Origin: Microbacterium sufflavum
GTDB lineage: Bacteria; Actinomycetota; Actinomycetes; Actinomycetales; Microbacteriaceae
NCBI RefSeq assembly: GCF_023091155.1
Contig: NZ_JAHWXK010000001.1
Location: forward strand, 2,418,001-2,482,000
Reading direction: 5' to 3'
DNA length: 64,000 bases
Each line of letters starts with the position of its first letter. Within the stretch, counting starts at the first letter, position 1. The notes under the pieces were generated by a model. It saw only the letters and a list, made by a program, of their open reading frames with translations, did no database searches and was not told the origin of the DNA. Made by a program: the position numbers and the translations under genes. Below, one piece after another: positions 1-9,070 of the stretch.

Positions 1-1239
1 AGACGCAGGCGCGGGTGCCGGCGGGTACGCGGGGGAGGGCGCGTCGCCGAACCCCGGGGCCGTCCCGGCCGGCGGTGGACCGTAGGGATACGGCTGCGGC
101 GCGGCCTGGGGGTACCCGTACCCCTGTGTCATCATCACGTGCTCCGGAACCTGACGCGGCGGCGGGGCGGAGGTGACGGCGCGGGCGGTGTCCACCACGA
201 ACGGGTCGCCGAGCTGGTCCTCACTCGCACCGAGGTCGAGGCGCTCCACATAGGAGAGGAGCGTCTGGTCCAGGCCCTCGTAGCGCATGCGGCAGTCGAG
301 GTAGACCAGCACACCGCCCGTGCTCTGCACCACGATCGTGATCGCCTGCAGGATCAGCAGGAGCACCTGCGGGGCGAGGAGGGCGAAGACGTAGCCGATC
401 ACCGCACTCGGCTCGCTGGCGCCGGTCGGCGCGATCACGGTTCCGAGGAACGACGACACCAGCGCCGTGGGGATGCTCACCACCTGCATCGCCAGCCCCA
501 TGATGAGGCTGATCAGGAACGTCACTCCGAACGCGACCCAGAACCGGCCGCGCGTCAGACGCCACGACCGCACGAACGCGTCGCGGAAGCGCGCGCGCTC
601 CAGCACCAGGATCGACGGGACGAGAAGCAGCTTGGTGGTCAGCCAGATGGTCAGGGGGATCGCGGCGATCGCCAGCAGGACCACCACGATGATCACGATG
701 CCGATCAGCTCCGGCGTGCCGCCCAGACCGCCGGCGGTGAGTGCGCCGATGATGGCGACGACGATCGCGATGCCGCCGAACATCGCGAGCACCGAGAGCG
801 ATGCGAAGCCGGCGAGCCGCCAGAACGCGGGGAGCATGCGGCGCCAGAGCATGCGCAGCGAGGCCTTCCGCCCGACGGCGGCGTACCCGATGTCGGCGGC
901 CACCACGCCCTGCATCATCGCGGTGAAGGCGATCGACGCGAGCCCGACGATCAGCCCGGCGATCACGTTGATGGCGATCGTGCCGGCGAGCACGGCCTCG
1001 AAGTCGGGCGACGAGGGAGACACCGTCTCGAGGCGGGTGAAGGTGGTGAACAGCACGACACCCATGACACCGGCGGTCGCGATGACGACGACGAACTGGA
1101 TCACGACGGCGAACCCGAACAGCACCTTCGGGTTGTGGCGGAGCGCCGCGAAGGCCTTGCCGAGCAGCATGCCGAACGTCAGCGGATGAAGGGGGATGAT
1201 CCCCTTCTTGGGGGCTGGGGTCCACGTCTGGCCGCTCAC
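1..1239 (-). CDS. GPDPase-type integral membrane protein (3' end cut by window start)
   Basis: I read 413 codons from a GTG at 1239 in the frame Val-Ser-Gly-Gln-Thr, open to the window edge. The start has a GGAGGG Shine-Dalgarno a few bases upstream. The protein has about six long hydrophobic segments between residues 30 and 320, then a Pro/Tyr/Gly-rich cytoplasmic-looking tail that runs off the window. The architecture and its position divergent from mtrA match the membrane domain of glycerophosphoryl diester phosphodiesterases (GPDPase_memb); no catalytic phosphodiesterase domain is visible in the part present. Function unknown. It shares the short upstream region with mtrA. Confidence 0.75.
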   Translation of the reverse strand, partial: MSGQTWTPAPKKGIIPLHPLTFGMLLGKAFAALRHNPKVLFGFAVVIQFVVVIATAGVMGVVLFTTFTRLETVSPSSPDFEAVLAGTIAINVIAGLIVGLASIAFTAMMQGVVAADIGYAAVGRKASLRMLWRRMLPAFWRLAGFASLSVLAMFGGIAIVVAIIGALTAGGLGGTPELIGIVIIVVVLLAIAAIPLTIWLTTKLLLVPSILVLERARFRDAFVRSWRLTRGRFWVAFGVTFLISLIMGLAMQVVSIPTALVSSFLGTVIAPTGASEPSAVIGYVFALLAPQVLLLILQAITIVVQSTGGVLVYLDCRMRYEGLDQTLLSYVERLDLGASEDQLGDPFVVDTARAVTSAPPPRQVPEHVMMTQGYGYPQAAPQPYPYGPPPAGTAPGFGDAPSPAYPPAPAPAS

Positions 1240-1321
1240 GGGCCTCCCTCCGTCGTGCGCTCCCATCGTGTCATATCCTCGCGGTGAGGCGCAGACCTGC
1301 GGAGGGCGGTACTCGGTGCCA

Positions 1322-1327
1322 TAAGGT
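1322..1327 (+). promoter_or_regulatory. -10 element of mtrA, probable leaderless start
   Basis: TAAGGT ends 7 nt before the mtrA ATG, which puts the expected transcript start at or next to the start codon. No clear -35 or Shine-Dalgarno is seen. The GTAAC that overlaps it resembles half of reported MtrA sites, so autoregulation is possible but not shown. Confidence 0.5.
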
Positions 1328-1334
1328 AACAGTT

Positions 1335-2015
1335 ATGACCTCACGCATCCTCGTGGTCGACGACGACACGGCGCTCGCCGAGATGATCGGCATCGTGCTG
1401 CGCACGGAGGGCTTCGAGCCGGTCTTCTGCGCGGACGGCGCGCGCGCGGTCGACGAGTGGCGCGCACAGCGTCCCGACCTGGTGCTGCTGGACCTCATGC
1501 TCCCCGGTATGGACGGCATCGAGATCTGCACGCGGATCCGGGCGGAGTCCGGGGTGCCGATCATCATGCTCACGGCGCGCAGCGACACCGCGGACGTGGT
1601 GCGTGGCCTCGAAGTGGGCGCAGACGACTACATGGTCAAGCCGTTCAACCCGAAGGAACTGGTCGCCCGCATCCGCACCCGGCTGCGCCCGACCCCGCAG
1701 ACCACCAGCGAACAGCTGCGCATCGGAGACCTCACGGTCGACGTCGACGCGCACGAGGTCCGCCGGGGAACCACGCCCATCGCCCTGACGCCGCTGGAGT
1801 TCCAGCTGCTCGTGGCCCTCGCCTCCAAGCCGCAGCAGGTGTTCTCGCGCGAGATGCTGCTCGAGCAGGTGTGGGGCTACCACTACAAGGCCGACACCAG
1901 ACTGGTGAACGTGCACGTGCAGCGGCTGCGCGCGAAGGTCGAGCTCGACCCGGACAACCCGAAGATCGTGATGACCGTGCGCGGTGTGGGCTACCGCGCC
2001 GGCAGCGTCGCCTAG
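1335..2015 (+). CDS. mtrA: Two-component response regulator MtrA
   Basis: OmpR/PhoB-class DNA-binding response regulator of 226 aa, partner of the MtrB kinase in the pathway linking cell division, envelope homeostasis and, in mycobacteria, replication. The receiver domain (about residues 4-115) shows the acidic pocket D9-D10-D11, phospho-acceptor D53 in LLDLMLPGMD, and the KPF lysine. A winged-helix domain (about 130-225) ends in VRGVGYRAG. I chose ATG 1335 (MTSRILVV) over an upstream in-frame ATG at 1284, because the receiver fold begins there and a -10 hexamer ends 7 nt before it. mtrB follows 7 nt downstream. Confidence 0.97.
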   Translation: MTSRILVVDDDTALAEMIGIVLRTEGFEPVFCADGARAVDEWRAQRPDLVLLDLMLPGMDGIEICTRIRAESGVPIIMLTARSDTADVVRGLEVGADDYMVKPFNPKELVARIRTRLRPTPQTTSEQLRIGDLTVDVDAHEVRRGTTPIALTPLEFQLLVALASKPQQVFSREMLLEQVWGYHYKADTRLVNVHVQRLRAKVELDPDNPKIVMTVRGVGYRAGSVA

Positions 2016-2022
2016 GCGCACG

Positions 2023-3702
2023 ATGGCCGCGACGACAGCGACCACGGCCGTCGCTGTGCTGCGCGACTGGCGTGGCTGGCCGGCCGTGATCTCGGCGCTG
2101 TGGCGGCGGTCGCTGCGGTTCCGCACCCTGGCGATCACCCTGGTCGCGACCTCGCTGGCGATCTTCATCACGTGCGTCACCATGGCGCTCGTGATCCAGA
2201 ACGACCTGTTCGTCTCCCGCAAGAACGTCGCTCTGGAGGACGCGCGCCGCGCGGTCGACCAGGCGCAGAGCATCCTCGACGTGGCCGAGGTGGGCGACGA
2301 CCCCGCGGCGCTCACCGACCTGTGGAACAGCATCCCCGACACGCTGGCGCGCACGTCCAGCGCCGATCAGCTGGCCGGGTTCAAGATCGAGGATGAGCCG
2401 GGAGGGGTGCGACTGAACGGCTTCACGGCCGGCCTCACCGCCAACCTCCTCAGCCCCGAGCTGAAGACGAGGGTGGAGGAGCTCGACTACGTCCAGGCGT
2501 GGCAGTCGGTCGCGCTGCCGGTCGAGGACGGGGGAGAGGTTCCCGGCATCATCGTGGGGCAGCAGCTCCAGGTGCCGGAGGCCGGCCCGTTCGCGATCTA
2601 CTTCGCGTACGACCTGGCCGATGCCGATCAGACGCTGGTGTTCGTGCAGCGCACGCTGTGGATCGCCGGGATCGGCCTGGTGGCGATCGTCGCCGCGATC
2701 TCGTGGATCGTGCTGCGGACGGTGTCGACGCCGATCGTGCAGGCCGCGGAGACCAGCGCGCGCCTCGCCGCGGGCGACCTCGGCGTGCGGCTGGAGGTGC
2801 ACGGCGAGGATGAGCTCGCGACCCTCGGCCGGTCGTTCAACGCCATGGCCGACAGCATCGAGGCGCAGATCAAGGAGCTCGGGGAGCTGTCGATGGTGCA
2901 GCAGCGCTTCGTGTCGGACGTCTCCCACGAGCTCCGCACGCCGCTGACGACGATCCGTCTCGCCGCCGACATGCTCAACGACCACCGTGACGAGTTCGAC
3001 GCGACCACCGCCAGGGCGACCGAACTGCTGCACGCGCAGGTGCAGCGCTTCGAGACTCTGCTGTCCGACCTGCTGGAGATCAGCCGGTACGACGCGGGGT
3101 CCGTGCAGCTGGAGCTCGAGGCGACGAGCCTCGCGCACCTCGCGGAAGACGTCATCGAGCAGATGCGGCCGCTCGCCGACGGCCGCGGCTCGGAGCTGCG
3201 GCTCGTCGCACCGGGCGGCTACTCGCCGGTGGACATGGATCCGCGCCGGGTGCGTCGAGTGCTGCGCAACCTGGTCGGCAACGCGATCGAGCACGGCGAG
3301 GGCCGGCCGATCGTGGTCACCGTCGACAGCAATCAGCACGCGGTGGCGGCGGGTGTACGCGATTTCGGCCTCGGCATGGACCCGGCCGACGCCGAGCGCG
3401 TGTTCGACCGGTTCTGGCGCGCCGATCCCTCCCGGCAGCGCACGATCGGTGGCACGGGGCTCGGACTGTCGATCGCTTTGGGCGACGCCACCCTGCACGG
3501 CGGTACGCTCGCGGTGTGGTCCGAGTTGGGCGTCGGGTCGAACTTCGTGCTGACCATCCCTCGCCACGACGGTGTTCTCGACGGGCCGAGCCCGGTCCCG
3601 GTGGAGCCTCAGGAGCCGCTGGCGGAACTGGGCGACGCGACGCAGCCGATCTCGATCGCGGAGATGTACTCGGAGCTGCTCGAGGGGAGGGAGGAACCGT
3701 GA
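2023..3702 (+). CDS. mtrB: Two-component sensor histidine kinase MtrB
   Basis: Membrane histidine kinase of 559 aa that phosphorylates MtrA. Order: transmembrane helix about residues 35-58, extracytoplasmic sensor about 60-205, second transmembrane helix about 210-235, HAMP with the DELATLGRSFN region, HisKA with phospho-acceptor H302 in SDVSHELRTPL, then HATPase_c with an N box (RNLVGNAIEHG) and G boxes (DFGLGMD, GGTGLGLSIA). The start at 2023 is 7 nt after the mtrA stop. Its TGA overlaps the GTG of lpqB, so mtrA-mtrB-lpqB is one transcription unit, as in other Actinobacteria. Confidence 0.97.
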   Translation: MAATTATTAVAVLRDWRGWPAVISALWRRSLRFRTLAITLVATSLAIFITCVTMALVIQNDLFVSRKNVALEDARRAVDQAQSILDVAEVGDDPAALTDLWNSIPDTLARTSSADQLAGFKIEDEPGGVRLNGFTAGLTANLLSPELKTRVEELDYVQAWQSVALPVEDGGEVPGIIVGQQLQVPEAGPFAIYFAYDLADADQTLVFVQRTLWIAGIGLVAIVAAISWIVLRTVSTPIVQAAETSARLAAGDLGVRLEVHGEDELATLGRSFNAMADSIEAQIKELGELSMVQQRFVSDVSHELRTPLTTIRLAADMLNDHRDEFDATTARATELLHAQVQRFETLLSDLLEISRYDAGSVQLELEATSLAHLAEDVIEQMRPLADGRGSELRLVAPGGYSPVDMDPRRVRRVLRNLVGNAIEHGEGRPIVVTVDSNQHAVAAGVRDFGLGMDPADAERVFDRFWRADPSRQRTIGGTGLGLSIALGDATLHGGTLAVWSELGVGSNFVLTIPRHDGVLDGPSPVPVEPQEPLAELGDATQPISIAEMYSELLEGREEP

Positions 3703-5417
3703 GTGCACGCAGGTCGCGACGTCTCGCGCTCGCCGCCGCCCTGGGCATCGTGGCGCTGCTCCTCCCCGCCTGCGCCGGTCTGCCCACGAGCGGCGATGTC
3801 GCGGTGGGTCTCAAGCTCGGCGAGTCGCCGCAGGATGTGGACGTCCTCCCCGTCGCCTCCGGTCCCATCGCCGGAGCCGGTCCGGAGGAGATCGTCGAGG
3901 GCTTCCTGGAGGCCGGGATCACGACGTCGGACAACTGGGACACGGCGCGCGAGTTCCTCGCCCCGGCGCTGCAGCGCAGCTGGGCACCGTCGGCGGGCGT
4001 GTCGATCGACGTCGGCCCCGAGGCGCGGACGCTGTCGTCCACGGTGCCGGAGGACGAGGTGGAACAGGCGGACACCGCCGAGGTGCAGGTGCAGCTCGAC
4101 CTGGTGGCGAGCGTCGACGGGGCGGGTGCCTACAGCGGCGCGCCCGGCGACTCCAGCGTCCCCTTCGCGCTGGAGCGCATGGACGACGGCGAGTGGCGCA
4201 TCACCCAGGCGCCCGACGGCATCGTGATCGATGAGGCGCGGTTCCCGAAGGTGTTCGAGGGGTATCCGCTGCAGTGGTTCGACTCCTCGTGGTCGCGCCT
4301 CGTGCCGGACATGCGGTGGTTCCCCCGACGCCAGAGCCCGGCGACGACCGTCACGCAGGCGCTCGTGAGCGGAACGCCGTCGGAGTGGCTGGACCCGGCC
4401 GTGCAGACCGCGTTCGCCGCCGACGTGCAGTTGGCGCAGGACGCGGTGCCGATCACGGGACAGGTGGCTCAGGTCGCTCTGACGCGTCCGGCGTCCGGAC
4501 TGGACCAGACCACGCTTGCCCGCATGCGCACGCAGTTGCAGTCCACGCTGAAGGCCGCCGGGGTGAACGTCACGCAGGTGCGCTTCAGCGTCGACGGCAG
4601 GTCCCTCGACGCGGGGGTGGTCGAGCTCGCAGGCACCCCGGCGGACGTCGGGACGCTCGTCCTGCGGAACGGCGAGTTCGGGCGGATCGTCGGCGACGAG
4701 ATCTCCCCGATCCCGGACATCAGCGAGCAGATCGTCGCGATCCCGCAGCCGATCCTGGCGATCGACGTCGGCATCGACGACTCCTACGCGGTCGTGCAGC
4801 TCGACGACGGTCACGTGTACCGGGTGGCGAAGTCCGGACGCGATGAGTTGGACGCGCGCGCCGGTCTGGTCGAGCCGTCTCTCGACCCCTTCGGCTACGC
4901 GTGGTCCGTCCCGGAGGGTGATCCCCAGGCGGTGCAGGCCTCGGGGAGTGATGCGGCCCCGCACGCCGTGGCGAACGCCTGGCCGAGCGCCTCCTCCATC
5001 TCCGACCTGCGCGTGTCGGCGGACGGTGCCCGGGTCGCCGCGGTGATCGTGGTCGGCGGGCAGCGGTGGGTCGTGGTGGCGGCGATCGTGCGCGACTCGG
5101 CGGGCGTGCCGACCGAGCTCGGCGACCTCGTGCAGCTGTTCCAGCTCCCGGAGCCGTCCACCGGGCTCGTGTGGCTCGGGCCCGACCGGCTCGCCGTGCT
5201 GGCCTCTCCCAGCAGTCCGCGGCTTGTGCTGCAGGCCGTGGGCGGGCCGGGGTCGTCCGAGACGGCGCCGGTCGATGCGATCTCGATCTCCGGCGCGCGC
5301 ACGCCCGCTGGTGTGCGGATCCTCGGTGCCGCCGGTCAGTTGTACGCGCACGCGGGATCGGCGTGGCGCGAGGTCACGGAGGGCATCACGGTCCTGGCGA
5401 CCCGGGCGGGGGAGTGA
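3699..5417 (+). CDS. lpqB: Lipoprotein LpqB, MtrAB accessory factor
   Basis: Exported lipoprotein of 572 aa starting at a GTG that overlaps the mtrB stop (GTGA). The arginine-rich signal peptide ends in a lipobox with C25 (LLPAC). A GerMN-type domain lies in the middle third (around the TVTQALVSG segment), and the C-terminal half looks like beta-propeller repeats. In Actinobacteria LpqB binds the extracytoplasmic part of MtrB and modulates its signalling; the fixed mtrA-mtrB-lpqB order supports the same job here. A longer in-frame ATG-less extension inside mtrB is rejected because the signal peptide begins at 3699. Confidence 0.93.
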   Translation: MSARRSRRLALAAALGIVALLLPACAGLPTSGDVAVGLKLGESPQDVDVLPVASGPIAGAGPEEIVEGFLEAGITTSDNWDTAREFLAPALQRSWAPSAGVSIDVGPEARTLSSTVPEDEVEQADTAEVQVQLDLVASVDGAGAYSGAPGDSSVPFALERMDDGEWRITQAPDGIVIDEARFPKVFEGYPLQWFDSSWSRLVPDMRWFPRRQSPATTVTQALVSGTPSEWLDPAVQTAFAADVQLAQDAVPITGQVAQVALTRPASGLDQTTLARMRTQLQSTLKAAGVNVTQVRFSVDGRSLDAGVVELAGTPADVGTLVLRNGEFGRIVGDEISPIPDISEQIVAIPQPILAIDVGIDDSYAVVQLDDGHVYRVAKSGRDELDARAGLVEPSLDPFGYAWSVPEGDPQAVQASGSDAAPHAVANAWPSASSISDLRVSADGARVAAVIVVGGQRWVVVAAIVRDSAGVPTELGDLVQLFQLPEPSTGLVWLGPDRLAVLASPSSPRLVLQAVGGPGSSETAPVDAISISGARTPAGVRILGAAGQLYAHAGSAWREVTEGITVLATRAGE

Positions 5418-5509
5418 CCTCTCCTCCACGGTGACGGATCTCGCGGTGCGGCCCGCGGGTCGTGCTCGCGACGACCGCCGCGGAGCGGGCCCGGAGACAC
5501 CATGAAGGC

Positions 5510-6157
5510 ATGCCCGTGCCCTCCGCCCTCCGTTCCGTCGTGCTCGAGGCGGCCGCGCTGCTGCTGTCGGCGGTCTGCGGCGGGTGCGGCCTGCCCGGCA
5601 CGCTGCTGTGCGACGTCTGTCGAGCCGAGCTGATCCCCGACCCGCGGGCGGTGCGCACGCCCGAGGGTCGGAACGTCCACGTGGCGCTGACCTATCAGGG
5701 CGTGGCGGCGCGATGCCTGCGCCGCCTCAAAGACGAGGGCGAGACCCTCCTCGCGCGCCCGCTGGGGTCCGCGCTGGCTGCCGTGCTCGGGCCCGCGGTG
5801 AGCCACGGAGCCCTCGTCGTGCCGGTGCCGACGTCGCGCCGTGCGTTCCGGCGCCGCGGCTTCCGGGTGCCCGATCTGCTGGTGCGGCGGGCCGGGGCGA
5901 GCCCCACGCGGGCGTTGCGCTGGACCAGGGCGGCGCACGACCAGCGCAGCCTCGGCGCGATGGAGCGGCGCGACAACGTCCGCGCCGCGATGCGTGCCGT
6001 CGCGGACGGGCGCGGCGCGGCGGTCGTCGTGGTGGACGACGTGGTCACCACCGGAGCGACCCTGGACGAGGCCGCGCGGGCGCTCGAGGAGGCCGGGTAT
6101 GAGGTGATCGCGCTGGTCGCGCTCGCCGCCACGCCGACGAACGCGGTATCCGGATGA
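5510..6157 (+). CDS. ComF-like phosphoribosyltransferase-fold protein
   Basis: 215 aa with an N-terminal four-cysteine knuckle (C23, C26, C34, C37) and a C-terminal phosphoribosyltransferase domain whose PRPP loop reads VVVVDDVVTTGAT around residues 170-185. This is the ComF/GntX family, linked to DNA uptake in competent bacteria but with no settled reaction in Actinobacteria. I prefer ATG 5510; a GTG at 5462 in the same frame adds a 16-residue basic leader unlike the family. It lies 92 nt after lpqB, with hpf next downstream, the same neighbourhood as in M. tuberculosis. Confidence 0.85.
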   Translation: MPVPSALRSVVLEAAALLLSAVCGGCGLPGTLLCDVCRAELIPDPRAVRTPEGRNVHVALTYQGVAARCLRRLKDEGETLLARPLGSALAAVLGPAVSHGALVVPVPTSRRAFRRRGFRVPDLLVRRAGASPTRALRWTRAAHDQRSLGAMERRDNVRAAMRAVADGRGAAVVVVDDVVTTGATLDEAARALEEAGYEVIALVALAATPTNAVSG

Positions 6158-6197
6158 GGTTCATCGGAGACTCACCGGGGACACAGGGCCGACACCC

Positions 6198-6226
6198 GTG
6201 ACTTCCGTCGCCGGTCGGACTACGGT
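6198..6226 (+). promoter_or_regulatory. Probable hpf promoter
   Basis: GTGACT at 6198-6203 and TACGGT at 6221-6226 are separated by 17 nt, a good housekeeping-sigma layout. The predicted transcript would start near 6233 and carry a leader of about 55 nt with an AGGAGG-type site before hpf. Confidence 0.5.
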
Positions 6227-6288
6227 GGGGTGTCACAAGGCGACCACGGTCCGCCCTTGGCCGGGAGGACCGGGACAAGGAGGCAGCA

Positions 6289-6945
6289 ATGGAAACGAGT
6301 ATCGTCGGCGTCGGGGTGGGTATCACCGATCGCTTCCGCACCGTCGTCGAAGAGAAGATCGCCAAGATCGAGACTCTCGCAGCCAAGGCGCAACGTCTGG
6401 ACGTCAAGGTCACCCACCGCGTGTATCGAAACGGGCGCGTTCCCGATGAGACGGTCGAGCTGACGCTCATCGGCAAGGGTCCCGTGGTCCGGGCCGAGGC
6501 GGTCGACGGCGACAAGTTCGTCGCGCTGGATCTCGCGGTCGACAAGATGACGGAGCAGTTGCGCCGCGCGAAGGAGAAGCGCGTCGACGGACGCCAGCAC
6601 CCGCGCGGCCCGCACTTCGAGAAGGGCAGCGGATCGCTCGAGGGCATCGACGTGCAGCCGGCCTCGGTCGAGGTCCTGCACGCCGTCGCGACCGGCAGCA
6701 TCCCCGTGCAGAACGACGAGGAAGAGGAGTACTCGCCCGTCGTCATCCGCACCAAGAGCTTCGATGCGGAGTGGATGACCGTGGAGGAGGCGGTCGACCG
6801 GATGGAGCTCGTCGGGCACGACTTCTTCCTCTTCGTCGATGCCCGCACCGACCATCCCAGCGTGGTGTATCGCCGCAAGGGCTGGGACTACGGCGTGATC
6901 GCGCTGAGCACGCAGGCACCGCCGGCGGAGGCACTCGCCTCCTGA
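6289..6945 (+). CDS. hpf: Long-form ribosome hibernation promoting factor
   Basis: Long HPF of 218 aa that binds the 30S decoding region and, through its C-terminal domain, dimerises 70S ribosomes into 100S particles during slow growth. The N-terminal S30AE/RaiA domain (about 1-100) has a basic helix (AKAQRLDVKVTHRVYRNG). An acidic linker (NDEEEEYSP) precedes the dimerisation domain (about 155-215), which has the conserved SFDAEWMTVEEAVDRMELVG region. AGGAGG precedes the ATG. It sits just upstream of a strong hairpin terminator and close to secA, as in mycobacteria. Confidence 0.96.
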   Translation: METSIVGVGVGITDRFRTVVEEKIAKIETLAAKAQRLDVKVTHRVYRNGRVPDETVELTLIGKGPVVRAEAVDGDKFVALDLAVDKMTEQLRRAKEKRVDGRQHPRGPHFEKGSGSLEGIDVQPASVEVLHAVATGSIPVQNDEEEEYSPVVIRTKSFDAEWMTVEEAVDRMELVGHDFFLFVDARTDHPSVVYRRKGWDYGVIALSTQAPPAEALAS

Positions 6946-6963
6946 GCTCGGCAGACGCACGAA

Positions 6964-6993
6964 CGGCCCGATCCATCGCGGATCGGGCCGTTT
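6964..6993. terminator. Rho-independent terminator after hpf
   Basis: Perfect 11-bp stem (6964-6974 with 6980-6990), 5-nt loop, followed by TTT. It ends hpf and also lies past the stop of the convergent gene at 7012, so it may serve both. Confidence 0.85.
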
Positions 6994-7011
6994 CGCGTGG
7001 TCAGGGGTGCG

Positions 7012-8340
7012 TCAGTCGAAGATGCCGTCGAGGATGCTGCCGATGACGAGTCCGCCGAGGATGCCGGAGGCGAGGTCGCCGCCGCCCATGCCACCACCCC
7101 GGCGCGGACCGCCGCCCCAGCCGCCGCCGCCCCAGTCCTGGTCCTGCGGGCGCGAGGAGTCGATGTCGCGCTGCGCGAGCTGCAGCGCCTCGGCGGCGAG
7201 GTGCGCGACCCGCCGCGCCTGCACGAGCGCGGCCTCTCTGGTGTCCTCCGCCGGCAGGAGGTCGCTCAGGTCGACGCGCAGGCGCTCGGCCTCGGCGAGT
7301 CGTGTGCGCGCATCCGCCCCGATCCAGCCGCGGTGTCCGGCGATCAGGCCGCGTGCCACGCCCAGCTGACGGTCCGCGTCGTCGATCGCGTGCTGTACCT
7401 GGGCGAGCGACGGCAGCGGATTCTCGGCGCGGTGCCTGGCCTTGGCGATGGCGTCGTCGAGCGCCGAGTTGGCCTCGCGCAGTCGCGACAGCTCGGCGAA
7501 CGGATCATTCGGCTGGCCGGCCGGGGTCAGCGAGGCGAGCGCGGCCTGCAGCGCCGCCACCGCCTCGGCGACCGCGGGCACCGCGGGGGCGTTGCGGGCG
7601 GCGATCAGGTCGCCGCGGGAGTCGGCGATGACCTCGGCGAGGGTGGACTCGGCGCGGAGAGCTTCGATCTCGAAGTCCTCGACCGCGTCCAGCAGTGCGG
7701 CGGCTCGCCGTGTCGCCTCGGTCGCGGTCTCGAGGGCGAGGTTGGCTTCCTCGTTCTGCTTGGCCTCGCGGCGTCGCTCGGAGATGTCGGCGCTGTGGGT
7801 GGCGAAGCGGATCAGCTGCTGCGCCTCGGCGGCGCTCGCCGTGATCTGGTGCATCGCCGAGTCGGCGTAGCGCGCGGAGAGACGGGAGACCGTCTCGTCC
7901 GTCTGGGGGATCCGCGCGGCGAGGGCCTCGGCGTCGGCGCGCACCTGGGCGATGATCTGGGGTGCGCGGCGCACCTTCGCGACCGACTCCGCGAGGACGG
8001 TCGTCTTCTCGTCCAGGAGGTCTTCGGCCCAGTCGCACAGCTGCAGGATGCGCGCGTTGCGGGTGCGCAGCTCCTCGGCGGTGTCGGGGATCTCGTCGTG
8101 GTTGAGCTGATGAAGCTGGAACGCCTCGCGCAGGTGCGTGCGCACGGAGGTCAGGGCGGCCTTGAGGTCGGCGGTCAGGGACTCGCCCAGCTCGGCCTCG
8201 GCGAACACGAGCTCATCGGCGGTGGTGCGGATGCGCTCGTCGGCTCCGACGAGGGCCTGCTCGGCGCGCCGTGCGAGGTCGGCGTCCTGAGCGGCGAGTT
8301 CTTCCTGTTCGCGTTTGCGTCTACCCCAAAATCCAGCCAT
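7012..8340 (-). CDS. Coiled-coil protein with Gly-rich tail, paralogue of the TPM protein at 62144
   Basis: 442 aa, almost entirely Ala/Glu/Arg/Leu-rich helix that should form long coiled coils, ending in a Gly/Trp-rich stretch (about 403-422) and a short hydrophobic end (GILGGLVIGSILDG). Residues about 330-395 clearly resemble the helical region of the TPM-domain protein at the other end of this window (shared ARTRLA.AE pattern), but this protein has no TPM domain, signal peptide or long membrane helix. Function unknown; a membrane-associated scaffold is one guess. A TAGGAT hexamer 6 nt before the ATG suggests a leaderless transcript. Confidence 0.85.
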   Translation of the reverse strand: MAGFWGRRKREQEELAAQDADLARRAEQALVGADERIRTTADELVFAEAELGESLTADLKAALTSVRTHLREAFQLHQLNHDEIPDTAEELRTRNARILQLCDWAEDLLDEKTTVLAESVAKVRRAPQIIAQVRADAEALAARIPQTDETVSRLSARYADSAMHQITASAAEAQQLIRFATHSADISERRREAKQNEEANLALETATEATRRAAALLDAVEDFEIEALRAESTLAEVIADSRGDLIAARNAPAVPAVAEAVAALQAALASLTPAGQPNDPFAELSRLREANSALDDAIAKARHRAENPLPSLAQVQHAIDDADRQLGVARGLIAGHRGWIGADARTRLAEAERLRVDLSDLLPAEDTREAALVQARRVAHLAAEALQLAQRDIDSSRPQDQDWGGGGWGGGPRRGGGMGGGDLASGILGGLVIGSILDGIFD

Positions 8341-8346
8341 GAGGCG

Positions 8347-8352
8347 ATCCTA
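8347..8352 (-). promoter_or_regulatory. -10 element of the coiled-coil gene, probable leaderless start
   Basis: TAGGAT on the - strand ends 6 nt before the ATG at 8340. Confidence 0.45.
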
Positions 8353-8419
8353 GTTTCCCCGGTGACCGCGCGGGCTGAGCATCCGCTCCAGGCGAACGTG
8401 CCGTACGACCGCGGCGGTC

Positions 8420-9037
8420 TCAGGCGACGGGTTCGGGCCGACGCTGCTGCGCGGCTCCGGCGGGGCGGCCGCGCTTGGGCCGCTCGGTCGCGAGACCGAG
8501 CGCGAGCTGAGGATGCGGGTGTGCGGCGAGACGGCGCTCGGTGTGCTCCAGCCACCGCACCTCGGCCTCGGCCGCGAAGATCATGGAGTCGGTCACGAGC
8601 GACCAGGCCAGAGCCTCCGCGCTGTCGGCGTCGTGACCGGTGAAGGCGGCGTCGCGCAGAGCCGCGAGTCGGCGCTCAGAGGACGCGCGCTGCGCGCGGA
8701 TGACGTCGGCGGCGTCGACCCCGGGGAGCGTCGCCGCCATCGCGACCTTGACGGCGAGCTCTTCGCGCGCCGGTTGGATCCGCTCGACGGGGTCGGACAG
8801 CCAGCGGGCCACCTCGGCCGATCCGTCCGGCGTGATCCGCCAGTACACGTGGCCGTGCTCGTCGGCGTCGCCCCGCTGCACCATGCCGTCGCGCTCGAGT
8901 CGTTCGAGCGTGTTGTAGATCTGTCCCACGTTCAGGGTCCAGGTCGACCCCGTTCGACGGGCGAACTCGTGACGGAGCTGGTACCCGTAGCAGGCGCCCT
9001 GATCGAGGATGGCGAGCAGGCTGTGGCGGACGGACAT
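8420..9037 (-). CDS. PadR-family transcriptional regulator
   Basis: 205 aa from ATG 9037 (MSVRHSLLAILDQG), preceded by an AGAGGAG site. A more upstream in-frame ATG (9097) is rejected because it would translate through the operator. The N-terminal winged helix (about 1-85) shows the PadR signatures GACYGYQL and GQIYNTLERLERDG. The C-terminal half is helical (PadR_C/Vir type) and ends in a basic, Pro-rich tail. PadR proteins are usually ligand-responsive repressors of their own gene and of transporters or detoxifying enzymes. Here no transporter is adjacent; the divergent neighbour is secA. A dyad operator lies 34 bp upstream of the start. Confidence 0.9.
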   Translation of the reverse strand: MSVRHSLLAILDQGACYGYQLRHEFARRTGSTWTLNVGQIYNTLERLERDGMVQRGDADEHGHVYWRITPDGSAEVARWLSDPVERIQPAREELAVKVAMAATLPGVDAADVIRAQRASSERRLAALRDAAFTGHDADSAEALAWSLVTDSMIFAAEAEVRWLEHTERRLAAHPHPQLALGLATERPKRGRPAGAAQQRRPEPVA

Positions 9038-9070
9038 GGCCGGACTCCTCTGCGTGACGGACGGAAGCAT

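Noticed and set aside
139..1287. Long + strand open frames opposite the GPDPase-type gene
   Set aside because: His/Arg/Asp-rich [12 protein letters not shown] are antisense shadows; the - strand frame from GTG 1239 has coherent membrane helices and a ribosome binding site.
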